DNA from: Leptobrachium leishanense | Taxonomy: Eukaryota; Chordata; Amphibia; Anura; Megophryidae | Direction of reading: 5' to 3' | Assembly (NCBI GenBank): GCA_009667805.1 | Contig: CM019063.1 | Coordinates: 410,106,626 to 410,170,625 of the forward strand | Length of the DNA stretch: 64,000 bases | Part shown: one piece after another, positions 44,875 through 56,357 of the stretch | How positions within the stretch are numbered: the stretch's first letter is position 1 | Layout of the letters: each line of letters starts with the position of its first letter | The notes under the pieces: model-generated | What the model was told of the DNA's origin: nothing | What the model saw: the letters and a program-made list of their open reading frames with translations, nothing else | Databases searched by the model: none | Translations under genes and position numbers: made by a program

Positions 44875-45687
44875 ATGGGAGCCAGTAATGTTGACTCATA
44901 AATCTACCATTGGAATATAAATAAATATATATATATATATAGGTAGCGCTGTGTTTAAAACCTTACTGTGGCAGTACCCATTTTTGGCCACCGGAGGGAG
45001 ACAAGCGCGATAAGAGACACTCAACATTGGGACTACATTTCCTGGCATGCTCTGGGAACGGACACAGGAAGTGGGTGGGACACGCCGGGTTACATCCTGA
45101 GCCTCGTGGAGATAGCTGGCAGAGCGCGCCAGGGAGTGAAAGAGACAGGACACAGTGCTGCAGAGCGGAACCGTGACTAGGCCAGAACGCAGGTGCGGCC
45201 TATTAGGATTCCAGATTGGGTTATCCAGCCTTAGAAGAGGGAGACCCAGTGATCCACAGATATTACCCAAGCTGCTATCAAGGAAGCCGGAGGACCCCCG
45301 AGTTAGGAGTACCGCAGGTCTATCGGATTGGGAGAGCAGGCGGTAAGCTGGACAAGTCGTGGCCGGAGCAGAGAGAGCTAGACAACGGATCCAGTAGCCA
45401 GTATCCTAGTGAAGTATCGAGCGGAGAGACGTCCTGGGTCAGCGTAGCCTTGGTTATCGAGCGGATGGGTGAGAGGCCTCCAGGGCCGGTTATAAAGCAA
45501 GAAAGCACGCTGTTGTTTGTTCCTAAAACCCACAGGGCCCCAACTTGACTAGTCGAAGACACCGCTTTAAGTAATTCACTGGCCAGTTGAATAGTACCCG
45601 GGTACCATAACACACACACACACTTACAGTCCGGGACTTAACCTGTGCGGGACTCACTCCCTAATATTCAAGAAAGGGGTTAAAGAT

Positions 45688-45868
45688 TCGTATTTTATTT
45701 TCTTTTCCGCTGCGCGTTTTCCTCGAATTACGAAGCATTGTATTTTCTTTTATGCTGCGCGTTTCCTCGAATTACGAAGCATTGTATTTTTTCTGTTCCG
45801 CTGCGCATTTTCCCGAAATACGAAACCTCGTATTTCTTTTCCGCTGCACGTTTCCCGAAATACGAAAT
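45688..45868. repeat. ~45-50 bp tandem repeat, 4 units
   Basis: Each unit has CGTATTTT or TGTATTTT, then TTTTCCGCTGCGCGTTT, then CGAATTACGAAGCA or CGAAATACGAAAC. Units begin near 45688, 45739, 45782 and 45827. Confidence 0.9.
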
Positions 45869-45887
45869 ACTGTAAATATATCCAAGA

Positions 45888-46028
45888 ACACCGTGTTATC
45901 CATTATATGCTTTTACTTCTAGTAAAGTATTTAATTTATAAAATCCACAACGGTGCTGGAGTATATTTATTCCCTAGTGCGGGGAGACTGACCCGAGGTT
46001 CAATTTCAGCGGCTCCTCCGGGAGTGAG

Positions 46029-46031
<3 letters not shown>
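45888..46031 (+). mobile_element. Unnamed repeat R, copy 2
   Basis: Very similar to 31684-31828 (ATAAAATCCACAACGGTGCT; GGAGTATATTTATTCCCTAG; CTCCTCCGGGAGTGAGCG) and likewise followed by (TA)n at 46032-46060. Sequence upstream of it here may be the body of the same element. Confidence 0.6.
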
Positions 46032-46063
<32 letters not shown>

Positions 46064-46508
46064 GTTTATTATTGCAGAAGCCACTTGCACATCACAGCAA
46101 TTCGATGAATTGCATCCCAGAGCTCCTGTGCCACATTCCCCATATGCAGCAAGGAATTCTGGGTAGGATATGCAAATGACCGCTGTCTCACTTTTCTGCA
46201 TCCTGGGTCTGTTATTACACAGAACCCTAAAATCAATGCTATGCCACACTATGGCTTTCTAGCAGAAATAAGGTTTATGCAACTGGTCAAAGCCACTCCC
46301 AGGACAGCGCTGTTTCGGGTTTATAGTGTGGAGGCCTTTTATCTCACTTTTTGTCCTCCACTACAACCCTTGTGTGTATATATATATATATATTATATAT
46401 ATTCCAATGGTAGATTTATGAGCGAGCATTACTGGCTCCCATAAAAAAGGCAAAGTCAACATTATTATCATCCAGAAAAGTTTTGGAGAACAAAATTGAA
46501 ACAGAATA

Positions 46509-47280
46509 AAGGCTGGGTTCACACCTAAGCGCTTTGTTACGTGCGCAATACGCGCGTTTTTTATGCGCGTATTGTGCAAACTTTAAAAATGCGCGAAGGC
46601 GCATTGCAGTGCGTTCACGTCCATGTCTATGGCCGCGAACGCGCTGCAGTACAACCCAAAGAAGCTCCCGTACTAATTTGGGCGTAAGACATTTTAGGCT
46701 AGGGTCAGACGAGCGCAGTGTTAACGTCCGTGTTGCCCGCACATAAGTACGTACGTGATAGCATACAATTGTGTTAAATGGAGCCCCACACACAAAGTAC
46801 ATCCGCACAGAAGTGCGGGGGCTGACGGACGCTGCAAACGGACGCAGGTTAGGCAAGAACGTAATACTGCTAGAACGGACGTGCAGAGTGCACCACGTCC
46901 ACAACGTCCGTGTAGCTTTGTGTGTGAGTGATGGAACGTAGTCAGATGGACTGCATTTATATGTCCAGCATTTTTGACGGACAGAATGTTTTTTCATTGT
47001 AATTTATTTTCCCTGCTACATCAGTCAAAAAATACGTCAGTGAAAAAAACGGACTGTGTGGCCACTACCTTGTCGTCAGTCAGAAAGTACGTCCGTACTG
47101 CACGGACGCACAGTCCGTACAAAATGCGCTCATCTGACCCTAGCCTCAAAGCGCGTTCCTGCGTGCTTTAGAATGCCCAGGTGTGAACGGGTCCCATAGG
47201 AAATCATGGGATTTCGCTGTTCATGCGTTTTATAGCGCGCAGGAACGCGCTTTAAAACGCTTAGGTGTGAACGGGGCCTT
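46509..47280. mobile_element. CpG-rich TIR element (GGCTGGGTTCACACCTAAGC), outer
   Basis: The left end AAGGCTGGGTTCACACCTAA pairs with the right end GCTTAGGTGTGAACGGGGCC. The interior is full of GCGC/CGCG words. It is interrupted by a second element at 46696-47146. Confidence 0.85.
46696..47146. mobile_element. CpG-rich TIR element (AGGCTAGGGTCAGACGAGCG), nested
   Basis: The left end AGGCTAGGGTCAGACGAGCG pairs with the right end CGCTCATCTGACCCTAGCCT. The interior has many ACGTCCGT words and no coding region. It lies inside 46509-47280. Related copies are at 49835-50289 and 53496-53926. Confidence 0.88.
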
Positions 47281-49036
47281 AGAAAATTTGTTTTTTTTTT
47301 ACCAATGTTGGAGCAAAAAATATAGCTTGGAAACATTATCTTTAAGAGCATCAGATCATCAAGGAGCTACAGTGTATCATGCTGGGGTAGTCCACATTAT
47401 GGAACATTGTTGTCCCCTTATTAAATGCTCTGTGACCTTCAAAAAAGCAATTGAAGTAACACAGGAGAAAAATATAGCCTGTCTGTAAGAAGTAGTATGT
47501 ACGAATTCACAGATATAATTCAGTGAGTCTAAAAATATGTAGCTAGTTCTATATTCCACCTTTTAGCACCACCTTACAATTTTTATTCTTGTTTTTTATG
47601 TATGAACTGCAAAGACATCTTCTTGATACAAGCTCTTACTTAATTTTGACCTGAGCAATTCCTCTTCACTACTGTTTACATATAAATGCCGTGGCTACTG
47701 GAAATGCTCTACAGTACCAAGAATCGCTACCCCTTTACCTTTTCACTTGATAAGTGATATCTACCATGACATGAATTGGGAACCAATGGAAGTCGTGCAA
47801 TAATAGCTATGTTTACAACATCGATGTGGAAGGCATGTGATACAAATACTAACAGCAGTTGGCAGTAAATGTAATTGTTCCTATTTCATAATATTGGACG
47901 ACAGGAAGTTGACATTATGTTTTGACCGAGTGAGTACAATATCAGCATTGAGAGCTTTGTCATCAAAACTACGGTCCATATTCCAGCAGAGATAGTAATA
48001 GAAGTCAGTTATCCATTAGTGACACCCTATTATCAACTCTTTTTCAAAGTAGTCGCTGTTGTAGCATCTTGTTTTGGTAGGAAGGTGTAAACAGATAAAG
48101 GAAGCTTTGGTGATTTGAAGGATAAGTAAATGTAGTGAAGGATATATGGGAAGTGTTGTTCGCATTATATACTGAATGCACAATTCCCAGGAGTCCCCCC
48201 TCACTCAAACTGTTAATTATTCCCAAAAACATAGTATTATTGAAAAGGTCTGATGGCTATATTTCCAAATAGTGTCTCTGGGGCACTTTTACATTAAAAG
48301 AGCAGAGAAACTAGAGTATAAATGACCCACCGCTTCTTTGCAGAGTGAAATTCAGCAGTGCAGTGATCATCTCTCAGTTTTCTACAGTGTGCACTTACAC
48401 ATCTCTCTTCTCTGCCTGCTCCCGCAGGTAAGTTAGAGCAGTGTCATTGTTCACATTCTGAAGGAAAAGTGGACAATGGCACTGAGATGCCATGTTATTA
48501 TTATTTTACATTTAGCATAGCCATATTTCACATTGCCTATACAATTATACTTTATATGATTTTCTAGGATAGATGTGGAGCTACAGGAGTCTAAGGACCC
48601 CTCACTTCAATTTCTAAAGTCTATATGGGGCTGCTGGAATTAAAGGGGATTATGTATGCCATTTTGTTATTATACCTGAAAGGACAGAGTTTGCACCGTC
48701 GTGCGCCGCAGCCCGGTACATTAAGGTGTGCACCCATGGAACACTTAAGTGAAACCTTATGTTGAGAAGATTTTGCACGAAATTCACATTTTGTATTAGC
48801 AGCTAAGTCTGTAATTAGAGATACAGAAAGTTTTTTGTTTTTTATCATGAATATGGTATGGGACATCTAAAATGTAAATTTAAGAGCTGAAAGAGGACCT
48901 CTTCACCCACCATTAGGGTGTGCCTGGGCACACCAGGCACACCTAGGTTTGCCAGGGAAGGATAAATTTGATATATATTGCTTGTGACTTGTCTTATGTA
49001 CACAGGAGGGAACATGAAGGGCAAGTCTCATGCATC
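47281..49036. other. Unassigned 1.75-kb stretch
   Basis: No gene, inverted repeat pair or tandem array recognised. The longest frames are about 80-100 residues without motifs. Confidence 0.5.
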
Positions 49037-49044
49037 ATCTGCAC

Positions 49045-49234
49045 CAGTGTTTCCCAACCGCGGTCCACAAGTAGCCCTAACAGGCCAGGTTTTAAGGATT
49101 ACCTTGGAGAAAAGCAGACTGAATCCTGTAATCACTGAGCAGCAAATCATATCACCTGTGCTGTGCTTCAGATATCTGCTAAACCTGGCCTGACCTGTTG
49201 GGGGGTACTTGAGGACCACGGTTGGGAACCACTG
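49045..49234. mobile_element. hAT MITE, 190 bp, exact 8-bp duplication
   Basis: ATCTGCAC lies at 49037-49044 and 49235-49242. Ends are CAGTGTTTCCCAACC and GGTTGGGAACCACTG, the classic CAGTG...CAACC hAT terminus. The arms extend with CGCGGTCC / GGACCACGG. Confidence 0.95.
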
Positions 49235-49242
49235 ATCTGCAC

Positions 49243-49764
49243 TTAATAGGTTAAAGTAAGAAGTTCCAAGAGTTTTTCATTAAAGTAGGTTTTAAATTGA
49301 ATACTCCTTTAGATAATGCTTCAGGTTCATTTTATTTATTAACGTAAGCCATGCAATAAAAAAATATCTAAATAACTTGAATTAATATTCTTTATTTTAC
49401 AACTTGATGTAAATTTTGGTGCCTGGCTTTGTATTATCTTATAGTAGTATTGCTACATAATGATGATAGTTTATGTCTGAATATATTAAAAGCATAAGTT
49501 TAAAATTAAAAAAATCTTATACAATATATAAAATATAGGATTTTATTGAATGGCTGGGCATGTCTTTCCTTAAAAATGGTCTTGAAGTTAATAATTCAAT
49601 TTTCTATTACCATAGACTGTACCTTGCAGGAAAAAAACAATTTGGGCTATTAAATTCTATGTGAAAATAATTGCCACGTTGGATTTTGTGGCAATAGACA
49701 TCAATTTTAAGTGAAACAGTGTAAAAAGCAAACAAAAATAATTAGAATGTACCCAATCTTAAAT
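49243..49764. other. Unassigned AT-rich stretch
   Basis: Nothing recognised. Confidence 0.5.
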
Positions 49765-49834
49765 TTAAAGAGATACTACCACTTGCATAAGCGGTAACTA
49801 AATTACTTGTGCATTAAAAACAAAACCGCCTTAT

Positions 49835-50289
49835 AAGGCTGCTGTCAGACGAGCGTAGTGTTCACGTCCATGATTGCGCCTAAAAGTACGTCCGTGATAG
49901 CATGACAGAAAGCCCATCGGAGCCCGACACACGAAGTACGACCGCACTGAACTGCGGACGCACAACCGCCGCGGCCCACGGACGCAAGGCAGGCAAGAAC
50001 GTACATCCCCTAGAACGGCCGCACAAAGTGCGCTGCGTCCGCAATGTCTGCATAGCTTTGTGTGTGAGTGATGGAACGTGGTCAGACGGACTGCATTTAT
50101 ACGTCCAGCATTTTTCACGGACAAAATGGTTTTGCTTTTTAATTTACTTTTCCTCCTACATCCGTCAAAAAATAAACGTCAGTGAAAAAAACGGACCGTG
50201 TGACCACTACTGCGTCTTCCGTACTGACGTACGTCCGTACTGCACGGACGCACAGTCCGTAGAAAATGCGCTCGTCTGACCCTAGCCTT
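49835..50289. mobile_element. CpG-rich TIR element, nested in the T2-like element
   Basis: The left end AAGGCTGCTGTCAGACGAGC pairs with the right end GCTCGTCTGACCCTAGCCTT. The interior is close to that of 46696-47146 (ACGTCCGTACTGCACGGACG; GTTTTTTTCACTGACG-type segments). Confidence 0.88.
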
Positions 50290-50586
50290 AAACACATGCT
50301 GCTGGGTTTTTCTATGTTTGAAGTAATTGCATGTAAAAAAGAAAAAAATAGTTTTTTATATCCTCTTTCCATTTTGTGGATTTTTCCCATGATGAAGCAT
50401 TTGCCAAAATCTCTGCAAAAGTTTTACTTTGTGGCTGTGATTCATCTGATAAAGTATTTAACAGTTAATGAGGTGGAGGAGAGAATGTGTAGATAAGGCA
50501 GTAGGGGGTGTATTGGGTTCTCCAGGCTTTTCGAGATCAGAGATGGCGGCTGAAGGAGATAAGACAGGAAGCTTAAAAGACTTTCA

Positions 50587-50761
50587 GGGTTATTCAGAGA
50601 GGTGAAAATCAGGAGAATGACTGGCGAAGTGAAAATTCTAGGTCAAAATAGCCGATTTGGAAAGTGAGATAAATGGGAGAATTTTTCTGGTTTCGCTATT
50701 TTGACCTAGAATTTTCACTTCCCCAGTCATTCTCCAGGTTTTCACCTCTCTCTGAATAACC
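50587..50761. mobile_element. Foldback MITE, 175 bp, nested in the T2-like element
   Basis: Arms GGGTTATTCAGAGAGGTGAA and AAATTCTAGGTCAAAATAGC mirror each other around a short loop. The empty site is seen at 61049-61075 (GCTTAAAAAAACTC...TAGCAATC). A sister copy is at 58396-58580. Confidence 0.9.
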
Positions 50762-51017
50762 ATGTTTGAATCTAGCAATCGACCCACCGTCTCCATTCTG
50801 TGGCCAAAGCCACACAATGAGGAGAAAGTGATGTAAAGATACTGGGGGGGGGGCAGTTTAAGACACAAAAGATCACAAAAAGATGCAGCCAGTGACACAT
50901 ATAGAGTAAAATATTTTCTAACTAAACATACAAGAGAAAAACCACATGTAAGGTAGCAGAAACATAAAATACACACAATAAGAACATTTAATTTTTTGGG
51001 TGATAGTGGCCCTTTAA

Positions 51018-52300
51018 GAACAAGATGCAGTAAGAAAATGTAATGAACCCTCTGATCACAAACATGTATAACCTACCTGTTTATGTCATATACAATTTCA
51101 TTGTATTATTTTCTGCGCTTTGTTGGCGTTTTTACCTACTGAATGTAAATGCTATTGTATCTTTACACAATATATAATAGGATTGTGATTTATTTGACAT
51201 GTGACAGGTTTCTAGAGTCTGAAAATGTAAAGTGAATTGTATGATTGTATTGTTTTCCTACTAAATGTAGATAAAATTCCCCTCAATGTGTAACAGAAGG
51301 GCTCTTTTGGCTACACTGAAGAAGCTCTGTGGGTGTTGGGTGAAAGAAGACACCATGTTGTAGGTTGTAGGGGGATTTTGTTGTTTGTTATTTTAGGTGA
51401 AATTACAGAGAAATAAATTAAAAGTTCTGTCCAAGACCCAGCAGTTCTTCGTTGTAACGTCTTATCACAATACCATTGTTACTTTTTTGTTTTCACTCTC
51501 CTTGTATCCCTATTTTCCCTCCAGATTAGTTGTATTCCCTTGCTCACATAACTCAGTTGTGCTTTATAGATTGTTCTTTATGTATTTTGTGCTTAATTGG
51601 TCATCCTCTGTGTCCTTTTATATTTTATTTCAATGTGTAATTTTTCTCATTTTTGTGTTATTATTTTGCCTCCACTCTTTTGTGCAGATGTGGTTGATGA
51701 AATATTAGGCTGAGGGAGCGCTGTTAATTTACTCCATGCCTCATCTTTTGCCCTGGATTAACATATAATTAGTTACATGCCATGTGGTTTATAAACCAGG
51801 ATATATTAGGCTGGAATTATCAAAACCATCATGCTTCAAAGTGTTTCATATACCAACATATAAATTATTAGTTTTTCCAATGCGCAAAATTTGATGTAGC
51901 ACTCCTCACCTGTCCCAATGCAATTTGAATGTGTGACAACACAAATTCTTTGTCGGAGCATACTGAGCATGCCTAAACTAGCCTCAAGTGGGACAGTTTT
52001 GATAAAATGTCCCACAATTTTGGCAAGCTTATTTGCTCACAAAATCTTCTGCAGACAGTCATCCTACAGGAAGGAGGTAGTATTTCAGTATTTTTTTTTG
52101 CAGAAACAGTTGGAAAACTGCTTGTTAACAAAATTACCAAATAAGTAGGTTTTGTTTGTAATAAAAAGTCGTCTTAACAAAAGAAAGTGTTGATAACCCT
52201 TAAATATGCCCAGTTATTTTTTTACCTTTATAATTGTTATTTGCAACTTTACTGGTGGGGCTCTATCTCATGACAGTATGCATGAGCCTCCATTTTCTCT
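51018..52300. other. Unassigned 1.3-kb stretch
   Basis: AT-rich, no feature recognised. The frame at 51397-51708 (103 residues, hydrophobic and T-rich codons) has no motif or repeat partner, so I do not call it. Confidence 0.5.
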
Positions 52301-52306
52301 CTCTCA

Positions 52307-52400
52307 TAGCACTTCTCGGCCTTTTGACTTGGCTTGAGTGTAGTAAGACCTTTGTTTTTACAGGGGGAATATGTCAGAGAATTTGGAAATGGATTGAAGC
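52307..52400 (+). pseudogene. U2 snRNA-like truncated pseudogene
   Basis: U2 is the spliceosomal RNA that pairs with the branch site. AGCACTTCTCGGCCTTTTGA followed by CTTGGCTTGAGTGTAGTA closely follows the conserved U2 5' end (CTTCTCGGCCTTTTG, then AAGTGTAGTAT). After about 52350 similarity fades; a weak TTTGGAAATGGA at about 52382 may correspond to the later Sm-region neighbourhood. The branch-site-recognition stretch after GTAGTA is changed and the rest of the RNA is absent, so this is a fragment and not a working gene. Confidence 0.7.
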
Positions 52401-52529
52401 CTAGGGTGCCATGGAGCTGACAGGAATTGTCACTTTAGTCAGAGCTTCACCGGGCAGACTTATATTCCATGATGTAAATGGAATGCAAAGAGCAACTGAC
52501 CCTCCCAGCAATCTCACTGTCAGGGTGGT

Positions 52530-52990
52530 GTGACCCCCATGGCGAGACACAGAAAACCCTCTTGCAAGGACACACAGGATCAGGTGTAGATGGGAGTTTA
52601 TTTGACAGCAGGAGCAAAATGAGGAGTCAGTATGGTGTTAACCGGTGTAACAGTTCATATGGTGAAGACAGCAGGGTTAGGTAGTAGTGAAAACACCACT
52701 CCAATAAAATGCAGGGCAAGAACCTAAGGCACCACTTGGACTCTATGGCAAGAAAGATGACAATACTGCAGGGCAAGAACTCCTAGCAAGCACTGTTATG
52801 TGCGGTCACACAGCAGAGATAGACAGATGTTCACTACACTGCTGAGCAGGCACTCACAGCAATTGTTGCTGGACAGGAAATCACAGCATGGCTTGGCAGG
52901 TTTAGCGAGATGATACAGCACAGTCCGGCGAGATGATACAAGACTTGGAGAGGTGATACAGTAAGGTATGGCGAGATGATTTTCTATACT
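52530..52990. other. LTR-like or unassigned, with GCGAGATGATACAG repeats
   Basis: Contains GCAGGGCAAGAAC twice and several GAGATGATACA/GAGGTGATACAG words at about 52908-52980. It resembles minus-strand LTR sequence in composition, but no ends were found. Confidence 0.35.
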
Positions 52991-53384
52991 GCTGGCATGG
53001 GCATCCGCAGGCGGTGGCAAGGGGGGCACTTGCCCCCCCCCCGGAACCAGCACTGCCTGTCTGCTCTGCCCTGATAGCTGTGTGTGTAGTCTGCTCGAGT
53101 GTTTGTTGACCACAGCAGGCTGCAGGAGATGTTCCGGTCTGTGTTGATCTTATGACGTCACCTCCTCACTCCGCCTCCAATCCACCACGTGCTCCCACTC
53201 ACTTTGCACGATGGGAGAGGCAGGGCTGAGATGCAGGGGCTGCTGCTGCTGTGGCCACAGGGAATGCTGGACACTGGAAAAAAGGTGATGATTGTCAAAT
53301 AATTGTTTATCAGAGGCCCCTGGTCTGAGGTCTACTTTGTTTGTCTGGGGAGAAGGGACACAAAATGATAATTAGTAATCTGGT

Positions 53385-53495
53385 AGGGATGAGGACCCTG
53401 CTCCGGAGTTTACAATCTAAGAGGAGAGGGGACCCGCCTGCTCCAGAGCTTACAATCTAAGAGGAGAGGGGACCCTGCTCTGGAGCTTACAATCT
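53385..53495. repeat. ~46-bp tandem repeat, about 2.5 units
   Basis: GCTTACAATCTAAGAGGAGA then GGGGACCC recurs (with GAGTTTACAATC in the first unit). The CpG-rich TIR element at 53496 lies in the last unit, and its right flank continues with CAGAGAGGGGACAG. Confidence 0.85.
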
Positions 53496-53926
53496 AAGGC
53501 TAGGGTCAGACGAACGCATTTTTCACGTTGCCCGTGAAAAAGTGCGTTCGAACGAACGTACGTATTTTTTCCCGGAATACGCGATAGCGGTCATACGATG
53601 CGCCGTTTCGTCCGTGATTTTGTACGGATCATCAATAAAACACTTTTTGTGTCTGGACGTTATGTTAGCCGGACATTAGCAGCGTCTGACTTCTCCTAAT
53701 CACACACACACGCTGCTATGCGGCCGCAGGGAACTCTGTACGTCAGTAGTAGCGGTTTGACGTTCTCGAAAAAATGCGTTCGTTGGCCACTTGCGTTGCA
53801 CGGAGGAACTTTCGTGCGGCCGTTCGTTGTATGTTCCCCGGCATTGGACGTCATTTGCTGCTAGCACGGCCGTGATTTCGTGCGGCTAAACGCATGTGAA
53901 AAATGCGTTCGTCTGACCCTAGCCTT
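53496..53926. mobile_element. CpG-rich TIR element, 431 bp
   Basis: The left end AAGGCTAGGGTCAGACGAAC pairs with the right end GTTCGTCTGACCCTAGCCTT; the arms continue with GCATTTTTCAC. Interior is ACG/CGT-rich and non-coding. Confidence 0.9.
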
Positions 53927-54108
53927 AGCAGAGAGGGGACAGATTGTATATCTGTATACAGAGATGAATGGTGTGTGTGTGTGTGTGTAGGTAGGAAGGG
54001 GGGGCCTGGTGTGTGTGCGCCAGTATGTATGTGTGTGGGGGGTCATAGTTTGTGTATACAGAGATGGTCTAGAAAATGCAACACTCAGATCAGACACTTA
54101 CACCTTAG

Positions 54109-56357
54109 AAACATAGAAAATGTCGGCAGATAAGAACCTTTCGGCCCATCTAGTCTGTCCAATTACATGGATACTTTACCTGGATTTATCTTTTGTTTAG
54201 GATAGCCTTATGCCTATCCCATGCCTGCTTAAATTCAAATACTGTTTTGGCCTCTACCACTTCTACTGGAAGGCTGTTCCATGTATCCACCACCCTCTCA
54301 GTAAAATAATGCTTCCTGATATTAAAACCTTTGCCCCTCTAATCTAAGACTATGTCCTCTTGTTTTGCTACTTTGTTTCCTTTTAAATATACTCCCTTCC
54401 TCTACCTTGTGGATTCCCTTTACGTATTTAAATGTTTCTATCATATCTCCTCTGTCTCGTCTTTTTTCCAAGCTATACATGTTAAGATCATTAAGCCTTT
54501 ACTGGTAACTTTTCTCCTTCAAGCCGTACACCATTTTAGTAGCCCTTCTCTGAACTCTCTCTAAGGTGCCTATATCCTTCTGGAGATACGGTCTCCAGTA
54601 CTGCACACAGAACTCCAAGTGAGGTCTCACCAGTACTCTGTACAGTGGCATGAGCACTTCCCTTTTCCTACTGCTAATACCTCTCCCTACACAACCAAGC
54701 ATTCTGCTAGCATTTCCTGCTGCTCTATTACATTGACTACTTGCCCTTAGATCCTCTGAAATAATAACCCCTAAATCCCAAACCTCAGATGTTGAGGTTA
54801 GGACTGTATCAAATATTCTATATTCAGCCCTTGGGTTTTTACGCCCCAGGTGCATTATCTTGCACTTATCCACATTAAAACTCAATTGCCACAGCTCCGA
54901 CCATTTTTTTAGTTTACCTAAATCATTTGTCATTTGGCTGATCCCTCCAGGAACGTCAACCCTGTTGCAAATCTTTGTGTCATCAGCAAAAAGACATACT
55001 TTTCCATTAATACCTTCTGCAATATCACTAATAAAAATATTAAATAGAATGGGTCCAAGTACTGACCCCTGAGGTACCCCACTGGTAACAAGATCTTGCG
55101 CCGAATAAACTCCATTTACCACAACCCTCTGTTGCCTGTCACTCCGCCACTGCCTAATCCATTCAACAATATTGGAATCCAAGCTCAAAGATTGCAATTT
55201 ATTGTTAAGCCTTCTATGCGGAACAGTATCAAAAGCCTTACTGAAATCTAAATAAGCAATGTCTACTGCACCACCTGTGTCTATTATTTTTGTTACCCAA
55301 TCAAAAAAGTCAATAAGATTAGTTTGACATGATCTCTCTGAGGTAAACCCATGTTGTTTCTTATCCTGTAATCTATGTGTTTTTAGATGTTCAACAATCC
55401 TTTCCTTTAACATGGTTTCCATTAATTTCCCCACTACTGACGTAAGACTAACTGGCCTATAGTTCCCCGATTCCTCCCAACTACCCTTCTTGTAAATGGG
55501 CACAACATTTGCTAATTTCCAGTCTTCTGGGACGACTCCCATTAACAAGGATTGGTTAAATAAATCTGTTAACGGTTTCGCTATTACACCACTGAGTTCT
55601 TTTAATAACTTAGGGTGGATCCCATCAGGCCCCATTGACTTATTTGTCTTTACTTTAGACAGCTGCTGTAGGACCTCCTCCTCTGTAAACTCATATGTAA
55701 ATGTCTCTTTAGTGTTTCCTCCTAACTGAGGTCCCTTTCCTTCCTTTTCTTCTGCAAAGACTGAACAAAAATATTCATTGAGGCAGTCAGCGAGACTTTT
55801 ATCCTCTTCTACATACCTTCCTTCCTTTGTTTTTAATCTAACTAATCCTTGTTTTACTTTTGTTTTCTCGTTTATGTATCTAAAAAATGTTTTGTCCCCC
55901 TTTTTTACTGACTGAGCTATTTTCTCTTCTGCGTGTGCTTTGGAAGCTCATATAAATTGCTTTGCCTCTTTATGCCTAATCTTATAGGTTTGCCTATCTT
56001 CTTCACTCTGAGTTTTTTTATAATTACTGAATGCTATTTTTTTGTTCTTCACTGTTTTGGCCACTTCTGTAGAGTACCACAGTGGTTTCTTCCCTTTTTT
56101 GTTTTTGCTAACAAGCCGAATGCAACTGCCTGTGGCCTTCAATAATGCCTCCTTTAAATAATCCCATTTCTCCTGGACTCCCTTTAAACTCCTCCAGTCT
56201 GATAATAACTCATTCACACAAAATCTCATTTTAGAAAAATCATTTTTTTTAAAGTCTAAAACTTTTGTTTTTGTGTGGTGCAGCTCCATCCCTGTTCTTA
56301 TATTAAACCACACTGATTGGTGATCACTAGATCCCAAATTTTCACCTACAACAACCT
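54109..56357 (-). mobile_element. CR1-type LINE, 5'-truncated
   Basis: Minus-strand 3' end has GACTAGATGGGCCGAAAGGT then TTTTCTATGTTTCTAA, the CR1 tail. It is collinear with the plus-strand copy at 22190-25176 from about 22940 onwards, and stops at 56357 inside the endonuclease region, a typical 5' truncation. Confidence 0.9.
54186..56357 (-). pseudogene. CR1 ORF2, 5'-truncated and frame-broken
   Basis: The surviving part begins in the endonuclease end (SSDHQSVWFNIRTGMELHH) and continues with a stop at about 55950 (KQFI-stop-ASKAH). The frame 55635-54499 (378 residues) holds the reverse transcriptase core: MGPDGIHPKLLKELSG, NYRPVSLTSVVGKLMETMLK, YLDFSKAFDTVPHRR (catalytic D), SGVPQGSVLGPILFNIFISD and VCLFADDTKICN (catalytic FADD), so the catalytic aspartates are intact. 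It ends in the KMVYGLKEKSYQ region, after which a stop near 54499 precedes the C-terminal frame that ends HKRYSK-like sequence at 54186. Without its 5' half it could not have moved again. Confidence 0.9.

Larger units (their letters stand above)
44875..46442. mobile_element. 1.57-kb unit bounded by 45-bp inverted arms
   Basis: The left arm (44875-44919) starts ATGGGAGCCAGTAATG and ends ACCATTGGAATATA; the right arm (46398-46442) is its complement with three mismatches. TA repeats lie just inside both arms. The unit contains a GC-rich block from about 44941, a tandem array at 45688-45868, repeat R copy 2 and a further TA run. A 110-residue frame at 45216-45548 has no recognisable motif. It may be one foldback element or several insertions. 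Confidence 0.6.
49769..51013. mobile_element. T2-like TTAA element with two nested insertions
   Basis: TTAA at 49765-49768 then AGAGATACTACCAC; the right end GGTGATAGTGGCCCT then TTAA at 51014-51017. Ends fit the frog T2 MITE type (TTAAAGG...) by family knowledge. 49835-50289 and 50587-50761 are other elements. The right part (AAGTGATGTAAAGATACTG; AGAGTAAAATATTTTCTAAC) matches 61060-61441. Confidence 0.7.

Noticed and set aside
45216..45548. 110-residue frame as a host exon
   Set aside because: No recognisable motif and no support from splice context. It lies inside a repeat-bounded unit.
51397..51708. 103-residue hydrophobic frame as a membrane protein
   Set aside because: T-rich DNA gives hydrophobic codons in any such frame. 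No motif and no repeat or homologue recognised.
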